Part shown: piece after piece, positions 28,422 through 34,834 of the stretch
Numbering within the stretch: position 1 is the stretch's first letter
How the letters are laid out: every line of letters begins with the position of its first letter
Assembly: GCF_014649995.1 (NCBI RefSeq)
Contig: NZ_BMUC01000026.1
Span: 1 to 34,834 of the forward strand
DNA length: 34,834 nucleotides
DNA from: Streptomyces griseoflavus
Lineage (GTDB): Bacteria; Actinomycetota; Actinomycetes; Streptomycetales; Streptomycetaceae
Direction of reading: 5' to 3'
Translations under genes and position numbers: made by a program
Notes under the pieces: model-generated
The model's input: the letters and a program-made list of their open reading frames with translations, nothing else
Told to the model about the DNA's origin: nothing
Database searches by the model: none

Positions 28422-29060
28422 TCAGGGGCCCGCCTCGCCGGACGGCCGGTCGAACCGCCGCACCCCGGACGGTGTCACCACCGCGTGCACCGGCCGGTCG
28501 TGCGGCTCCACCGGGACCCGCCCGACGACCTCGGAGCCGTACAGCAGCACCACCAGCGCCGGGCGCGCGCCCGCGCGGTGCAGCCGCGCGAGGACCCGGT
28601 CGTACGAGCCGCCGCCGCGTCCCAGCCGCATCCCGCGCGCGTCGACGGCCAGCCCGGGCAGCAGGACGGCGTCCGCCTCGGTCACGGCGTCCGGACCGAG
28701 GCGTTCCCCGGCCGGCTCCAGCAGGGTCATGCGTCCGCCGCGCCGCACCCGGGCGAGTGAGCCCACACCCGTGTACGCCCCCCAGTCGAGGTCGTTGTCC
28801 GGCAGCAGCACGGGCAGCAGCACGCGTACGCCCCCGGCGCGCAGCGCGTCCAGCAGCGCGAGCGTGCCGGGTTCGCTCCCCACGGAGACGTACGCCGCCA
28901 CCGTGCGCGCGTGAGCGAGTTCGGGCAGCGAGAGGGCCTGCCGGGCCAGCTCGGCCGCGTTCCTCCGCACGTCATCCGCCGTCAACCCGTCCCTCGCCCG
29001 GAGGATTTCGCGTCGCAGTGTCCGCTTGTCAGACTCGTCCTCGCGATCGTTGTGTCTCAA
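28422..29060 (-). CDS. 5-formyltetrahydrofolate cyclo-ligase
   Basis: A 212-aa enzyme that converts 5-formyl-THF with ATP to 5,10-methenyl-THF, in one-carbon metabolism. The N-terminal SDKRTLRREILRARDGL binds ATP. VAAYVSVGSEPGTLALLDAL and VLLPVLLPDNDLDW are substrate-site segments. The C-terminal signature LLPGLAVDARGMRLGRGGGSYDRVL (about 134-158) is the phosphate-binding loop of the family. Length is normal. The start is TTG at 29060; no ATG or GTG lies near and the ribosome binding site is weak, so the message may be leaderless. Divergent from galU with a 92-bp gap that holds a 12-bp palindrome. Convergent with the acylase. Confidence 0.92.
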   Translation of the reverse strand: MRHNDREDESDKRTLRREILRARDGLTADDVRRNAAELARQALSLPELAHARTVAAYVSVGSEPGTLALLDALRAGGVRVLLPVLLPDNDLDWGAYTGVGSLARVRRGGRMTLLEPAGERLGPDAVTEADAVLLPGLAVDARGMRLGRGGGSYDRVLARLHRAGARPALVVLLYGSEVVGRVPVEPHDRPVHAVVTPSGVRRFDRPSGEAGP

Positions 29061-29085
29061 GTCTGTACCCGTACCGTTCTAATAT

Positions 29086-29097
29086 GCTCATATGAGC
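29086..29097. promoter_or_regulatory. palindrome GCTCATATGAGC in the cyclo-ligase/galU promoter region
   Basis: A perfect 12-bp palindrome in an AT-rich pocket (TTCTAATAT before, GGTAATTAACC after) between the divergent starts. A CGGT-N5-ACCG dyad overlaps its end (29097-29109). It is a good candidate binding site for a dimeric regulator of both genes; no known regulator is recognised. Confidence 0.45.
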
Positions 29098-29152
29098 GGT
29101 AATTAACCGGAGCCGCAGATTCCCTGCCAACGCACCGGATATGGTGTCCGGC

Positions 29153-30064
29153 ATGTCACAGTCACACCCTCGGATCAGCAAGGCTGTCATCCCCGCTGCG
29201 GGTCTCGGCACGCGGTTCCTGCCGGCCACCAAGGCCACTCCCAAGGAAATGCTGCCGGTCGTCGACAAGCCGGCGATCCAGTACGTGGTCGAAGAGGCCG
29301 TCGCCGCCGGTCTGGACGACGTCCTCATGGTCACGGGCCGCAACAAGCGCCCGCTGGAGGACCATTTCGACCGCAACTACGAACTGGAATCCGCCCTTCA
29401 GAAGAAGGGCGACGCCGACCGCCTTGCCAAGGTCCAGGAGTCCAGTGACCTGGCCACCATGCACTACGTCCGCCAGGGCGACCCCAAGGGCCTCGGCCAC
29501 GCCGTCCTGTGCGCCGCCCCGCACGTCGGCGACGAGCCCTTCGCCGTCCTCCTCGGCGACGACCTGATCGACCCGCGCGACCTCCTGCTCCAGCGCATGA
29601 TCGACGTCCAGCAGCAGTACGGCGGCAGCGTCATCGCGCTGATGGAGGTGGCCCCCGAGCAGATCCACCTCTACGGCTCCGCCGCCGTCGAGGCCACCGC
29701 GGACTCCGACGTCGTGCGGATCAGCGGCCTGGTCGAGAAGCCCGCCCCCGAGGACGCGCCCTCCAACTACGCCATCATCGGCCGCTACGTCCTCGACCCG
29801 GCCGTCTTCGGCATACTGCGCACGACCGAGCCCGGCCGCGGCGGGGAGATCCAGCTCACCGACGCCCTCCAGCAGCTCGCGCAGGACGAGAAGGCCGGCG
29901 GCCCGGTGCACGGCGTCGTCTTCAAGGGCCGCCGCTATGACACCGGCGACCGCGGCGACTACCTCCGTGCCATCGTCCGGCTCGCGTGCGAACGTGAGGA
30001 CCTGGGACCGGACTTCCGGAACTGGCTCCGCCGTTATGTCACCGAGGAGATGCAGCAACGTTGA
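29153..30064 (+). CDS. galU: UTP-glucose-1-phosphate uridylyltransferase
   Basis: A 303-aa enzyme making UDP-glucose from glucose 1-phosphate and UTP for cell-envelope sugars, trehalose and galactose metabolism. The N-terminal [30 protein letters not shown] is the nucleotide-binding signature. Other family segments are [64 protein letters not shown] and [14 protein letters not shown]. Start ATG 29153 is chosen over an ATG four codons earlier, from spacing and family length. It heads a gene string: its stop overlaps the TTG start of glp/moeA (TTGA). galU-moeA linkage is conserved across actinobacteria. Confidence 0.94.
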   Translation: MSQSHPRISKAVIPAAGLGTRFLPATKATPKEMLPVVDKPAIQYVVEEAVAAGLDDVLMVTGRNKRPLEDHFDRNYELESALQKKGDADRLAKVQESSDLATMHYVRQGDPKGLGHAVLCAAPHVGDEPFAVLLGDDLIDPRDLLLQRMIDVQQQYGGSVIALMEVAPEQIHLYGSAAVEATADSDVVRISGLVEKPAPEDAPSNYAIIGRYVLDPAVFGILRTTEPGRGGEIQLTDALQQLAQDEKAGGPVHGVVFKGRRYDTGDRGDYLRAIVRLACEREDLGPDFRNWLRRYVTEEMQQR

Positions 30065-31383
30065 GCACCGCCGCGCCCCGCACCGCAGGACCGGACCACC
30101 TCTGGTCGGTGGACGAGCACCTGGACGACATCCTCGCGACCGTCCGGCCCCTCGAACCGATCGAGCTGCAGCTCCTCGACGCCCAGGGCTGCGTCCTGGT
30201 CGAGGACATCACGGTGCCGGTGTCGCTGCCCCCGTTCGACAACAGCTCCATGGACGGGTACGCGGTGCGGGTCGCGGACATCGCGGGCGCGAGCGAGCGG
30301 TACCCGGCGGCCCTCGAGGTGATCGGGGACGTCGCCGCCGGCCAGGCCGACCTCCTCCACGTCGGCCCCGGCCAGGCCGCCCGCATCATGACCGGCGCCC
30401 CGCTGCCGCCCGGCGCCGAGACCGTCGTCCCCGTCGAGTGGACCGACGGCGGCCTCGGCGAGGGCCCGGCGACCGGCATGCGCGCCCGCAGCCTGGCCCC
30501 CGAGGGCGCCACCGGCCAGGTCTGCGTCCACCGCCCCGCCGCGGCACGCGCGCACGTGCGCGCCCAGGGCAGCGACGTCCGGGCCGGCGACCGCGCCCTG
30601 GACGCCGGCACCGTCCTCGGCCCCCCGCAGATCTCCCTCCTGGCCGCCATCGGCCGCGGCACGGTCCGGGTCCGCCCCCGCCCGCGCGTGGTGGTGCTCT
30701 CCACCGGCAGCGAACTCGTCCAGCCCGACGAGCAACTCGGCGCCGGTCAGATCTACGACTCCAACAGCTTCGCCCTCACCGCCGCCGCGCGGGACGCCGG
30801 CGCGATCGCCTACCGGGTGGGCGCCGTCGCCGACGACGCCGCCACCCTGCGGGACACCATCGACGACCAGCTGGTCCGCGCCGACCTGATGGTCACCACC
30901 GGCGGCGTGAGCGTCGGCGCGTACGACGTCGTCAAGGAGGCGCTGTCCTACGCGGCGGACGAGGACGAGCCCGGCAGCGGCGTCGACTTCCGCAGACTCG
31001 CCATGCAGCCGGGCAAACCCCAGGGCTTCGGCTCCATCGGACCCGACCACACCCCGCTGCTCGCCCTCCCCGGCAACCCGGTCTCCTCGTACGTCTCCTT
31101 CGAGCTGTTCGTCCGCCCCGCCATCCGCACCCTGATGGGCCTCACCGACGTCCACCGGCCCAGGACCCGCGCGAAACTCGTCACGGCCCGGGCCCTCACC
31201 TCGCCCGCGGGCCGCCGCCAGTTCCTGCGCGGCCGGTACGCCGACGGCACGGTCACGCCCGTCGGCGGCGCCGGCTCCCACCTCGTCGCCGCCCTCGCCC
31301 AGGCGAACGCGCTGATCGTCGTCCCCGAGGACGTCGAGTCCCTCGCCCCGGGCGCCGAGGCCGAAGTGGTCCTGCTCGGCTGA
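30061..31383 (+). CDS. glp: MoeA-like molybdotransferase, gephyrin-like Glp
   Basis: A 440-aa MoeA/gephyrin-E-domain protein. MoeA inserts molybdate into adenylated molybdopterin. Motifs are intact: [13 protein letters not shown] (57-69), [30 protein letters not shown] (279-289, MPT-binding domain) and PGNP (337-340). Domain IV follows to the end. Position between galU and the GNAT and GlpR genes matches moeA1 of mycobacteria and glp of Corynebacterium. There this MoeA homologue binds FtsZ and a membrane receptor, GlpR. It may therefore have both a cofactor and a cell-division role here. The TTG start overlaps the galU stop; GAGGAG is 11 nt upstream. The next genes moaC and mog lie on the same strand. 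Confidence 0.92.
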   Translation: MSTAAPRTAGPDHLWSVDEHLDDILATVRPLEPIELQLLDAQGCVLVEDITVPVSLPPFDNSSMDGYAVRVADIAGASERYPAALEVIGDVAAGQADLLHVGPGQAARIMTGAPLPPGAETVVPVEWTDGGLGEGPATGMRARSLAPEGATGQVCVHRPAAARAHVRAQGSDVRAGDRALDAGTVLGPPQISLLAAIGRGTVRVRPRPRVVVLSTGSELVQPDEQLGAGQIYDSNSFALTAAARDAGAIAYRVGAVADDAATLRDTIDDQLVRADLMVTTGGVSVGAYDVVKEALSYAADEDEPGSGVDFRRLAMQPGKPQGFGSIGPDHTPLLALPGNPVSSYVSFELFVRPAIRTLMGLTDVHRPRTRAKLVTARALTSPAGRRQFLRGRYADGTVTPVGGAGSHLVAALAQANALIVVPEDVESLAPGAEAEVVLLG

Positions 31384-31469
31384 CCGAGGCCGGTTGGCGG
31401 TACCGTGTCGCGCACAGCAGGCCCGAGCGCCGCACCGCGCCGGGCCAGGACCGGGAGCGCCACACGATC

Positions 31470-32018
31470 ATGACCGTGCCATCCCGGGGGGCGACCCCCG
31501 GATCCTCCGAACCCGCCGCACCCCCCGGACCCTCCGGAACCGCGGAGCCGTCCCGTCTGACCCACATCGACGCGGCGGGCGCCGCCCGGATGGTCGACGT
31601 GTCCGCCAAGGACGTCACCGCGCGCACCGCACGGGCCACCGGCCGCGTCCTCGTCTCCCCGCGCGTGATCGAACTGCTGCGCGGCGAGGGCGTCCCCAAG
31701 GGCGACGCGCTCGCCACCGCCCGCATCGCGGGCATCATGGGCGCCAAACGCACCCCCGACCTGATCCCGCTGTGCCACCCCTTGTCGGTGTCCGGTGTGA
31801 AACTGGACCTGTCGGTCGCGGACGACGCCGTGGAGATCGCGGCGACCGTGAAGACGACGGACCGCACGGGTGTGGAGATGGAGGCGCTCACCGCGGTGTC
31901 GGTCGCCGCCCTCACCGTGATCGACATGGTCAAGGCGGTCGACAAGGAGGCGGTCATCACGGACGTACGGGTGGAGGAGAAGACGGGCGGCAAGTCGGGC
32001 GACTGGAGCCGGTCATGA
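31470..32018 (+). CDS. moaC: cyclic pyranopterin monophosphate synthase MoaC
   Basis: A 182-aa enzyme that converts 3',8-cyclo-7,8-dihydro-GTP to cyclic pyranopterin monophosphate, the second step of molybdenum cofactor synthesis. Residues 29-50 ([24 protein letters not shown]) start the family fold. [15 protein letters not shown] with Cys102-His103 and [23 protein letters not shown] hold active-site residues. A 28-residue Pro/Ser-rich N-terminal extension precedes the fold; no later start is available. GGGAG lies 12 nt before the ATG. Its stop overlaps the mog start (ATGA), so translation is coupled. It lies 86 bp after glp. Confidence 0.94.
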   Translation: MTVPSRGATPGSSEPAAPPGPSGTAEPSRLTHIDAAGAARMVDVSAKDVTARTARATGRVLVSPRVIELLRGEGVPKGDALATARIAGIMGAKRTPDLIPLCHPLSVSGVKLDLSVADDAVEIAATVKTTDRTGVEMEALTAVSVAALTVIDMVKAVDKEAVITDVRVEEKTGGKSGDWSRS

Positions 32019-32557
32019 CACCCGACGCGTCGGCCGGCGGCGCGCTGCCCGCGCCGTACAGCGCGCTGGTGGTCACGGCCTCCAACCGGGCCGCCGCCGG
32101 CGTCTACGAGGACAAGGGCGGCCCGTTGATCGCGGAGGGCCTGCGCCGCTTCGGCTTCACCGTCGACGGCCCCCAGGTCGTCCCCGACGGCGACCCCGTG
32201 GAGGCCGCCCTGCGCGCGGGCGTCGACGCGGGTTACGACGTCGTCGTCACCACCGGCGGCACCGGTGTCTCGCCCACCGACCGCACCCCCGAGGCGACCC
32301 GCCGGGTGATCGACCACGAGGTCCCCGGCATCGCGGAGGCCATCCGCGCGTACGGCCGGGACAAGGTGCCCACGGCCGCCCTCTCCCGGGGCCTCGCCGG
32401 AGTCGCCGGTGGAACCCTGATCGTCAACCTGCCCGGCTCCAGCGGCGGAGTGAAGGACGGGCTCGCCGTCCTCGAACCGCTGCTGAGGCACGCCGTGGAC
32501 CAGCTGCGCGGCGGGGACCACCCCCGGCCGGACACCAGTGGCGGGGGTGCGAGCTGA
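32015..32557 (+). CDS. mog: molybdopterin adenylyltransferase, Mog/MoaB family
   Basis: A 180-aa MoaB/Mog protein (MoCF_biosynth fold) that activates molybdopterin by adenylation for MoeA. Motifs: [44 protein letters not shown] and [23 protein letters not shown]. These form the MPT and nucleotide site, with Asp and Thr of the TGGTG loop present. The ATG overlaps the moaC stop. Its product would hand adenylyl-MPT to the MoeA-like protein in the same operon. The stop codon overlaps the CTG taken as start of the next gene. Confidence 0.92.
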   Translation: MTPDASAGGALPAPYSALVVTASNRAAAGVYEDKGGPLIAEGLRRFGFTVDGPQVVPDGDPVEAALRAGVDAGYDVVVTTGGTGVSPTDRTPEATRRVIDHEVPGIAEAIRAYGRDKVPTAALSRGLAGVAGGTLIVNLPGSSGGVKDGLAVLEPLLRHAVDQLRGGDHPRPDTSGGGAS

Positions 32558-33237
32558 ACAGCCCACACTGGCCCGTGGAACTGGTGGACGGCGACATCGT
32601 CCTCCGGCCGATCAAACTGCGCGACCAGAAGGCCTGGCGCGAGGTCAACCGGCGCAACCGCGACTGGCTGCGGCCCTGGGAGGCGACCATCCCGCCGCCC
32701 ACCCCCAGCGGCCCCGTCACCCACCGCCCCACCTACCGTCAGATGGTGCGCCACCTGCGCTCGGAGGCGAACGCCGGCCGGATGCTCCCCTTCGTCATCG
32801 AGTACCAGGGGCGCCTGGTCGGGCAGCTGACGGTCGCCGGGATCACCTGGGGCTCGATGTGCTCGGGCCACGTCGGCTACTGGGTGGACGAGTCGGTGGC
32901 CGGACGCGGAGTGGTGCCGACGGCCGTGGCGATGGTCGTGGACCACTGTTTCCGCACGGTCGGACTGCACCGCGTCGAGGTGTGCATTCGACCGGAGAAC
33001 GGGCCGAGCCGCAGGGTCGTGGAGAAACTCGGATTCCGCGAGGAGGGGCTGCGCCCGCGCTATCTCCACATTGACGGGGCCTGGCGCGACCATCTCGTCT
33101 TCGCGCTCACGGCGGAGGAAGTCTCCGACGGTCTGCTCGCCCGATGGCGCCGGGCGCGCTCCCGGGAGCGCTCGGGCCACGAGCTGCCCGGACACGAACG
33201 GCGCAACCGGGGAATCCCGCACGGACCGGGGAATTGA
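32554..33237 (+). CDS. GNAT acetyltransferase, RimJ/RimL type
   Basis: A 227-aa RimJ-like N-acetyltransferase. The N-terminal VELVDGDIVLRPIKLRDQKAWREVNRRNRDWLRPWEAT is typical of RimJ/RimL. GYWVDESVAGRGVVPTAVAMVVDHCF holds the acetyl-CoA loop, and HRVEVCIRPENGPSRRVVEKLGFREEG is the conserved end of the fold. A basic tail (RRARSRERSGHE) follows. It may acetylate a ribosomal or divisome protein N-terminus; the target is unknown. The start is CTG 32554, which overlaps the mog stop (CTGA) and has GGGGGTG about 4 nt upstream. GTG 32575 is the alternative but has no ribosome binding site. This is the rimJ homologue of the conserved galU-moeA-rimJ-Rv0996 island. Confidence 0.88.
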   Translation: MNSPHWPVELVDGDIVLRPIKLRDQKAWREVNRRNRDWLRPWEATIPPPTPSGPVTHRPTYRQMVRHLRSEANAGRMLPFVIEYQGRLVGQLTVAGITWGSMCSGHVGYWVDESVAGRGVVPTAVAMVVDHCFRTVGLHRVEVCIRPENGPSRRVVEKLGFREEGLRPRYLHIDGAWRDHLVFALTAEEVSDGLLARWRRARSRERSGHELPGHERRNRGIPHGPGN

Positions 33238-33420
33238 ATAAACGTTCGAATTTGATCCCGGATCGACGTCTCGGGGCGTGGAATTTCCCGGTTCGAGCGG
33301 CCGTCTGATCGATGCCTGATCGAGCCGGTCACAAGAAAAGTTCGAAATATCAGCCAGATCGTGCGACACACCGGCCCAATTGGCGGATGGCCCCGTCCAA
33401 ACCCCTCTACCGTGTGAGGC
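33238..33420 (+). promoter_or_regulatory. sepX/glpR upstream region with GACAC and paired TTCGAA sites
   Basis: This AT-richer 183-bp gap contains two TTCGAA palindromes (33245-33250, 33341-33346). It also contains GACAC (33365-33369), the core site of the sporulation regulator WhiA. TACCGT (33409-33414) lies six bases before the GTG, suggesting a leaderless transcript. WhiA control is possible, because sepX is a sporulation-division gene, but a five-base match is weak. Confidence 0.4.
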
Positions 33421-34617
33421 GTGAGCAGCAGCGGCCTCATCTACGCAGTCATTGTCGGGGCCTGGGCCGCCTACTTGGTGCCGATGTGGCTCCGTAGGCA
33501 GGACGAGCTGAACGAGGCCCGTCCGACGGAACGCTTCAGCACCGCCATCCGATTGCTGTCCGGACGGGCGGGCATGGAGCGCCGGTACGCCAAGGACCTG
33601 CGGGCGCGCACCTCCGACGAGGGGGAGCAGGGCGTCCACGACCCGGATGCGATCACCGACTCGGTGGACGTCCGGGCCTTCGCCGTGTCCCAGACCCGTC
33701 CGCAGACCCAGGCGCCCGTCCCGTCAATCCCCGAGGAGCGGCCGGAACCGGCGGCTGCCGACCGTCCGGCACGCCCTCCGCGCGACCGCGCGGACCGGCC
33801 CGCGGCCGAACCGGCACCGGGGGGTGTCCCGGCCGCCCGCCGGGCGGCGGACATCCGGCGCGAGCGGGCGGCGCAGGCCGCGGCGGCCCGCGCCCGGCGC
33901 ACGCAGGCACTCGCCCGCCGCCGGCGCACCACCACGCTCCTCTTCGTCGCCTTCACCGTCGGCGCGGTCGTCGCGGCCGTCGGCGGACTGGCCTTCCTCT
34001 GGGCACCCGGTGTGCCGGCCGTCCTGCTGAGCTCCTACATCGCCTACCTCCGCTCCCAGGAGCGCCGCCGCTTCGCCTACCAGATGGACCGCCGCCAGGC
34101 CGAGGTCGCGGCACAGCGGCTGCGCGAGCGCCAGCCGCGCCGCCGCCCGTCCGTCACCGACGCCGACCCCGACGAACCGGAGGGGCCGGAAGCGGGAGTC
34201 GACACCGACCCGGGCCTCACCGCGCTGGCCGCGGACCGGCGCGCGCTCGTCGAGCAGACCGACCACGCCGAGTGGGTCGACCAGCAGCGCGAGCGGCAGC
34301 GGCGCCCCGGCCAGGGCGGCGACAGCTGGGACCCCGTCCCCGTACCGCTCCCCACGTACGTCACGGCCCCGGTCGCCCCGCGCGCCGCCGGCGACGTGGA
34401 CCTCGGCGCACCGGACACCTGGAGCGCGGCCCGCTCCAGCGCGGTACCGGCCGACGAGGCGGCCCCGGCGCCGGAGCCGGACGAGCCCGGCCCCGACGCC
34501 GGCGACCGCAGCGACGCCCGCCGCGCCGCCTCCGCCCGCCGCTCCCGCGAACGCGGGCGCACCCCCCTCTTCGACCAGTACGAGGACGGCGACCGCCCGA
34601 AGGCCGCCAACGAGTAG
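33421..34617 (+). CDS. sepX: SepX/GlpR divisome membrane protein
   Basis: A 398-aa actinobacterial protein. TM1 lies at about 5-24 (GLIYAVIVGAWAAYLVPMWL), followed by the conserved RRQDELNEARPTERFSTAIRLLSG. A disordered Pro/Ala/Arg region runs from about 85 to 165, and a TM pair at about 171-212 (TTTLLFVAFTVGAVVAAVGG, then VPAVLLSSYIAYLRSQERRR). A long acidic and Pro-rich tail ends in TPLFDQYEDGDRPKAANE. I recognise it as SepX, needed for cross-walls and sporulation septa in Streptomyces, and as the GlpR receptor for gephyrin-like Glp in Corynebacterium. The Glp gene is four genes upstream. The GTG start has GTGAGG almost touching it, so leaderless translation is likely. Confidence 0.92.
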   Translation: MSSSGLIYAVIVGAWAAYLVPMWLRRQDELNEARPTERFSTAIRLLSGRAGMERRYAKDLRARTSDEGEQGVHDPDAITDSVDVRAFAVSQTRPQTQAPVPSIPEERPEPAAADRPARPPRDRADRPAAEPAPGGVPAARRAADIRRERAAQAAAARARRTQALARRRRTTTLLFVAFTVGAVVAAVGGLAFLWAPGVPAVLLSSYIAYLRSQERRRFAYQMDRRQAEVAAQRLRERQPRRRPSVTDADPDEPEGPEAGVDTDPGLTALAADRRALVEQTDHAEWVDQQRERQRRPGQGGDSWDPVPVPLPTYVTAPVAPRAAGDVDLGAPDTWSAARSSAVPADEAAPAPEPDEPGPDAGDRSDARRAASARRSRERGRTPLFDQYEDGDRPKAANE

Positions 34618-34677
34618 CACCCGGCCAACGGATTTCCGAGCACCCCGATCGGGATGCTAAAGTTTCACTCGTTGCAA

Positions 34678-34751
34678 GGGCCTGTGGCGCAGTCCGGTAG
34701 CGCACCTCGTTCGCATCGAGGGGGCCAGGGGTTCAAATCCCCTCAGGTCCA
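34678..34751 (+). tRNA. tRNA-Ala(CGC)
   Basis: A 74-nt cloverleaf. GGGCCTG pairs with CAGGTCC including a G3·U70 pair, the alanine identity element; discriminator is A. The anticodon stem CCTCG/CGAGG carries the loop TTCGCAT, giving anticodon CGC (codon GCG). The T arm is AGGGG-TTCAAAT-CCCCT. CCA is not encoded. Confidence 0.96.
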
Positions 34752-34789
34752 CTGCAGGGGCCGTTCACGGGTTCACCCCGGAACGGTTC

Positions 34790-34832
34790 ACGAGATCCCG
34801 GTCAGACGGTCACCGTCTGACCGGGATCTCGT
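34790..34832 (+). terminator. terminator after tRNA-Ala, perfect 20-bp stem
   Basis: ACGAGATCCCGGTCAGACGG (34790-34809) is the exact complement of 34813-34832 around a TCA loop. Just before it CCGTTC (34761-34766) and GAACGG (34781-34786) form a smaller hairpin. Together they end the tRNA transcript. Confidence 0.88.
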
Positions 34833-34834
34833 CG

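Noticed and set aside
34763-34792. Three GTTCAC copies after tRNA-Ala, recalling a PHO box
   Set aside because: Spacings are 8 and 15 bases rather than 11, and the copies lie downstream of a tRNA inside terminator hairpins.

Overview
The window is chromosomal DNA from a high-GC actinomycete, almost certainly a Streptomyces. The evidence is very high G+C with GC-rich third codon positions, AGGAGG-type ribosome binding sites, frequent GTG and TTG starts, an hrdD-type sigma factor, sigma-R-type promoters (GGAAT-N18-GTT), a DUF574/PF04672 methyltransferase and a sepX/glpR gene. From memory, gene content and order resemble the hrdD-fruRKA-moeA segment of the S. coelicolor chromosome. No phage, integrase, transposase, CRISPR array or antibiotic gene cluster was found. 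This is core chromosome with accessory transporters and regulators.

Layout. 1-2.5 kb: tRNA-Arg(CCT), a SAM-dependent methyltransferase and a secreted M6-type metalloprotease, all on the minus strand. 2.5-12.4 kb: regulator-plus-target pairs. These are TetR with a 14-TM drug exporter, MarR divergent from a ring-cleaving dioxygenase, a PAT-like acetyltransferase divergent from hrdD, a second TetR, and a WYL regulator divergent from a second 14-TM exporter. 12.5-16.6 kb: the fructose operon fruR-fruK-fruA, with a pair of candidate FruR operators flanking its promoter and a terminator after it. 16.6-23.5 kb: mostly minus-strand housekeeping and conserved genes, namely a DUF6227-like protein, a P1/S58 peptidase, mscL, a SAF/RcpC-like membrane protein, methylthioadenosine phosphorylase, an FmdB zinc-ribbon protein and an MFS permease. 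23.7-28.3 kb: a K+/H+ antiporter and, divergently, a large penicillin-acylase-family Ntn hydrolase. 28.4-34.8 kb: 5-formyl-THF cyclo-ligase, then galU-glp(moeA)-moaC-mog-GNAT-sepX/glpR and tRNA-Ala(CGC).

How the genes work together. Two promoters match the thiol-oxidative-stress sigma factor sigma-R, one before hrdD and one before the FmdB-like gene. The second overlaps a near-perfect CIRCE (HrcA) operator, so disulfide stress and heat-shock control appear to meet on one small gene. The right-hand gene string is the actinobacterial galU-moeA-rimJ-Rv0996 island. Its MoeA homologue and the terminal membrane protein correspond to the gephyrin-like Glp and its receptor GlpR (SepX in Streptomyces), which act at the divisome. 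Here moaC and mog are inserted between them.

No wholly new system is proven. The best leads are the sigma-R/CIRCE composite promoter, the Glp-GlpR island fused with molybdenum-cofactor genes, tandem copies of the marR 3' end that also build a terminator, and a Gly-Thr repeat beside the maturation site of the penicillin acylase.
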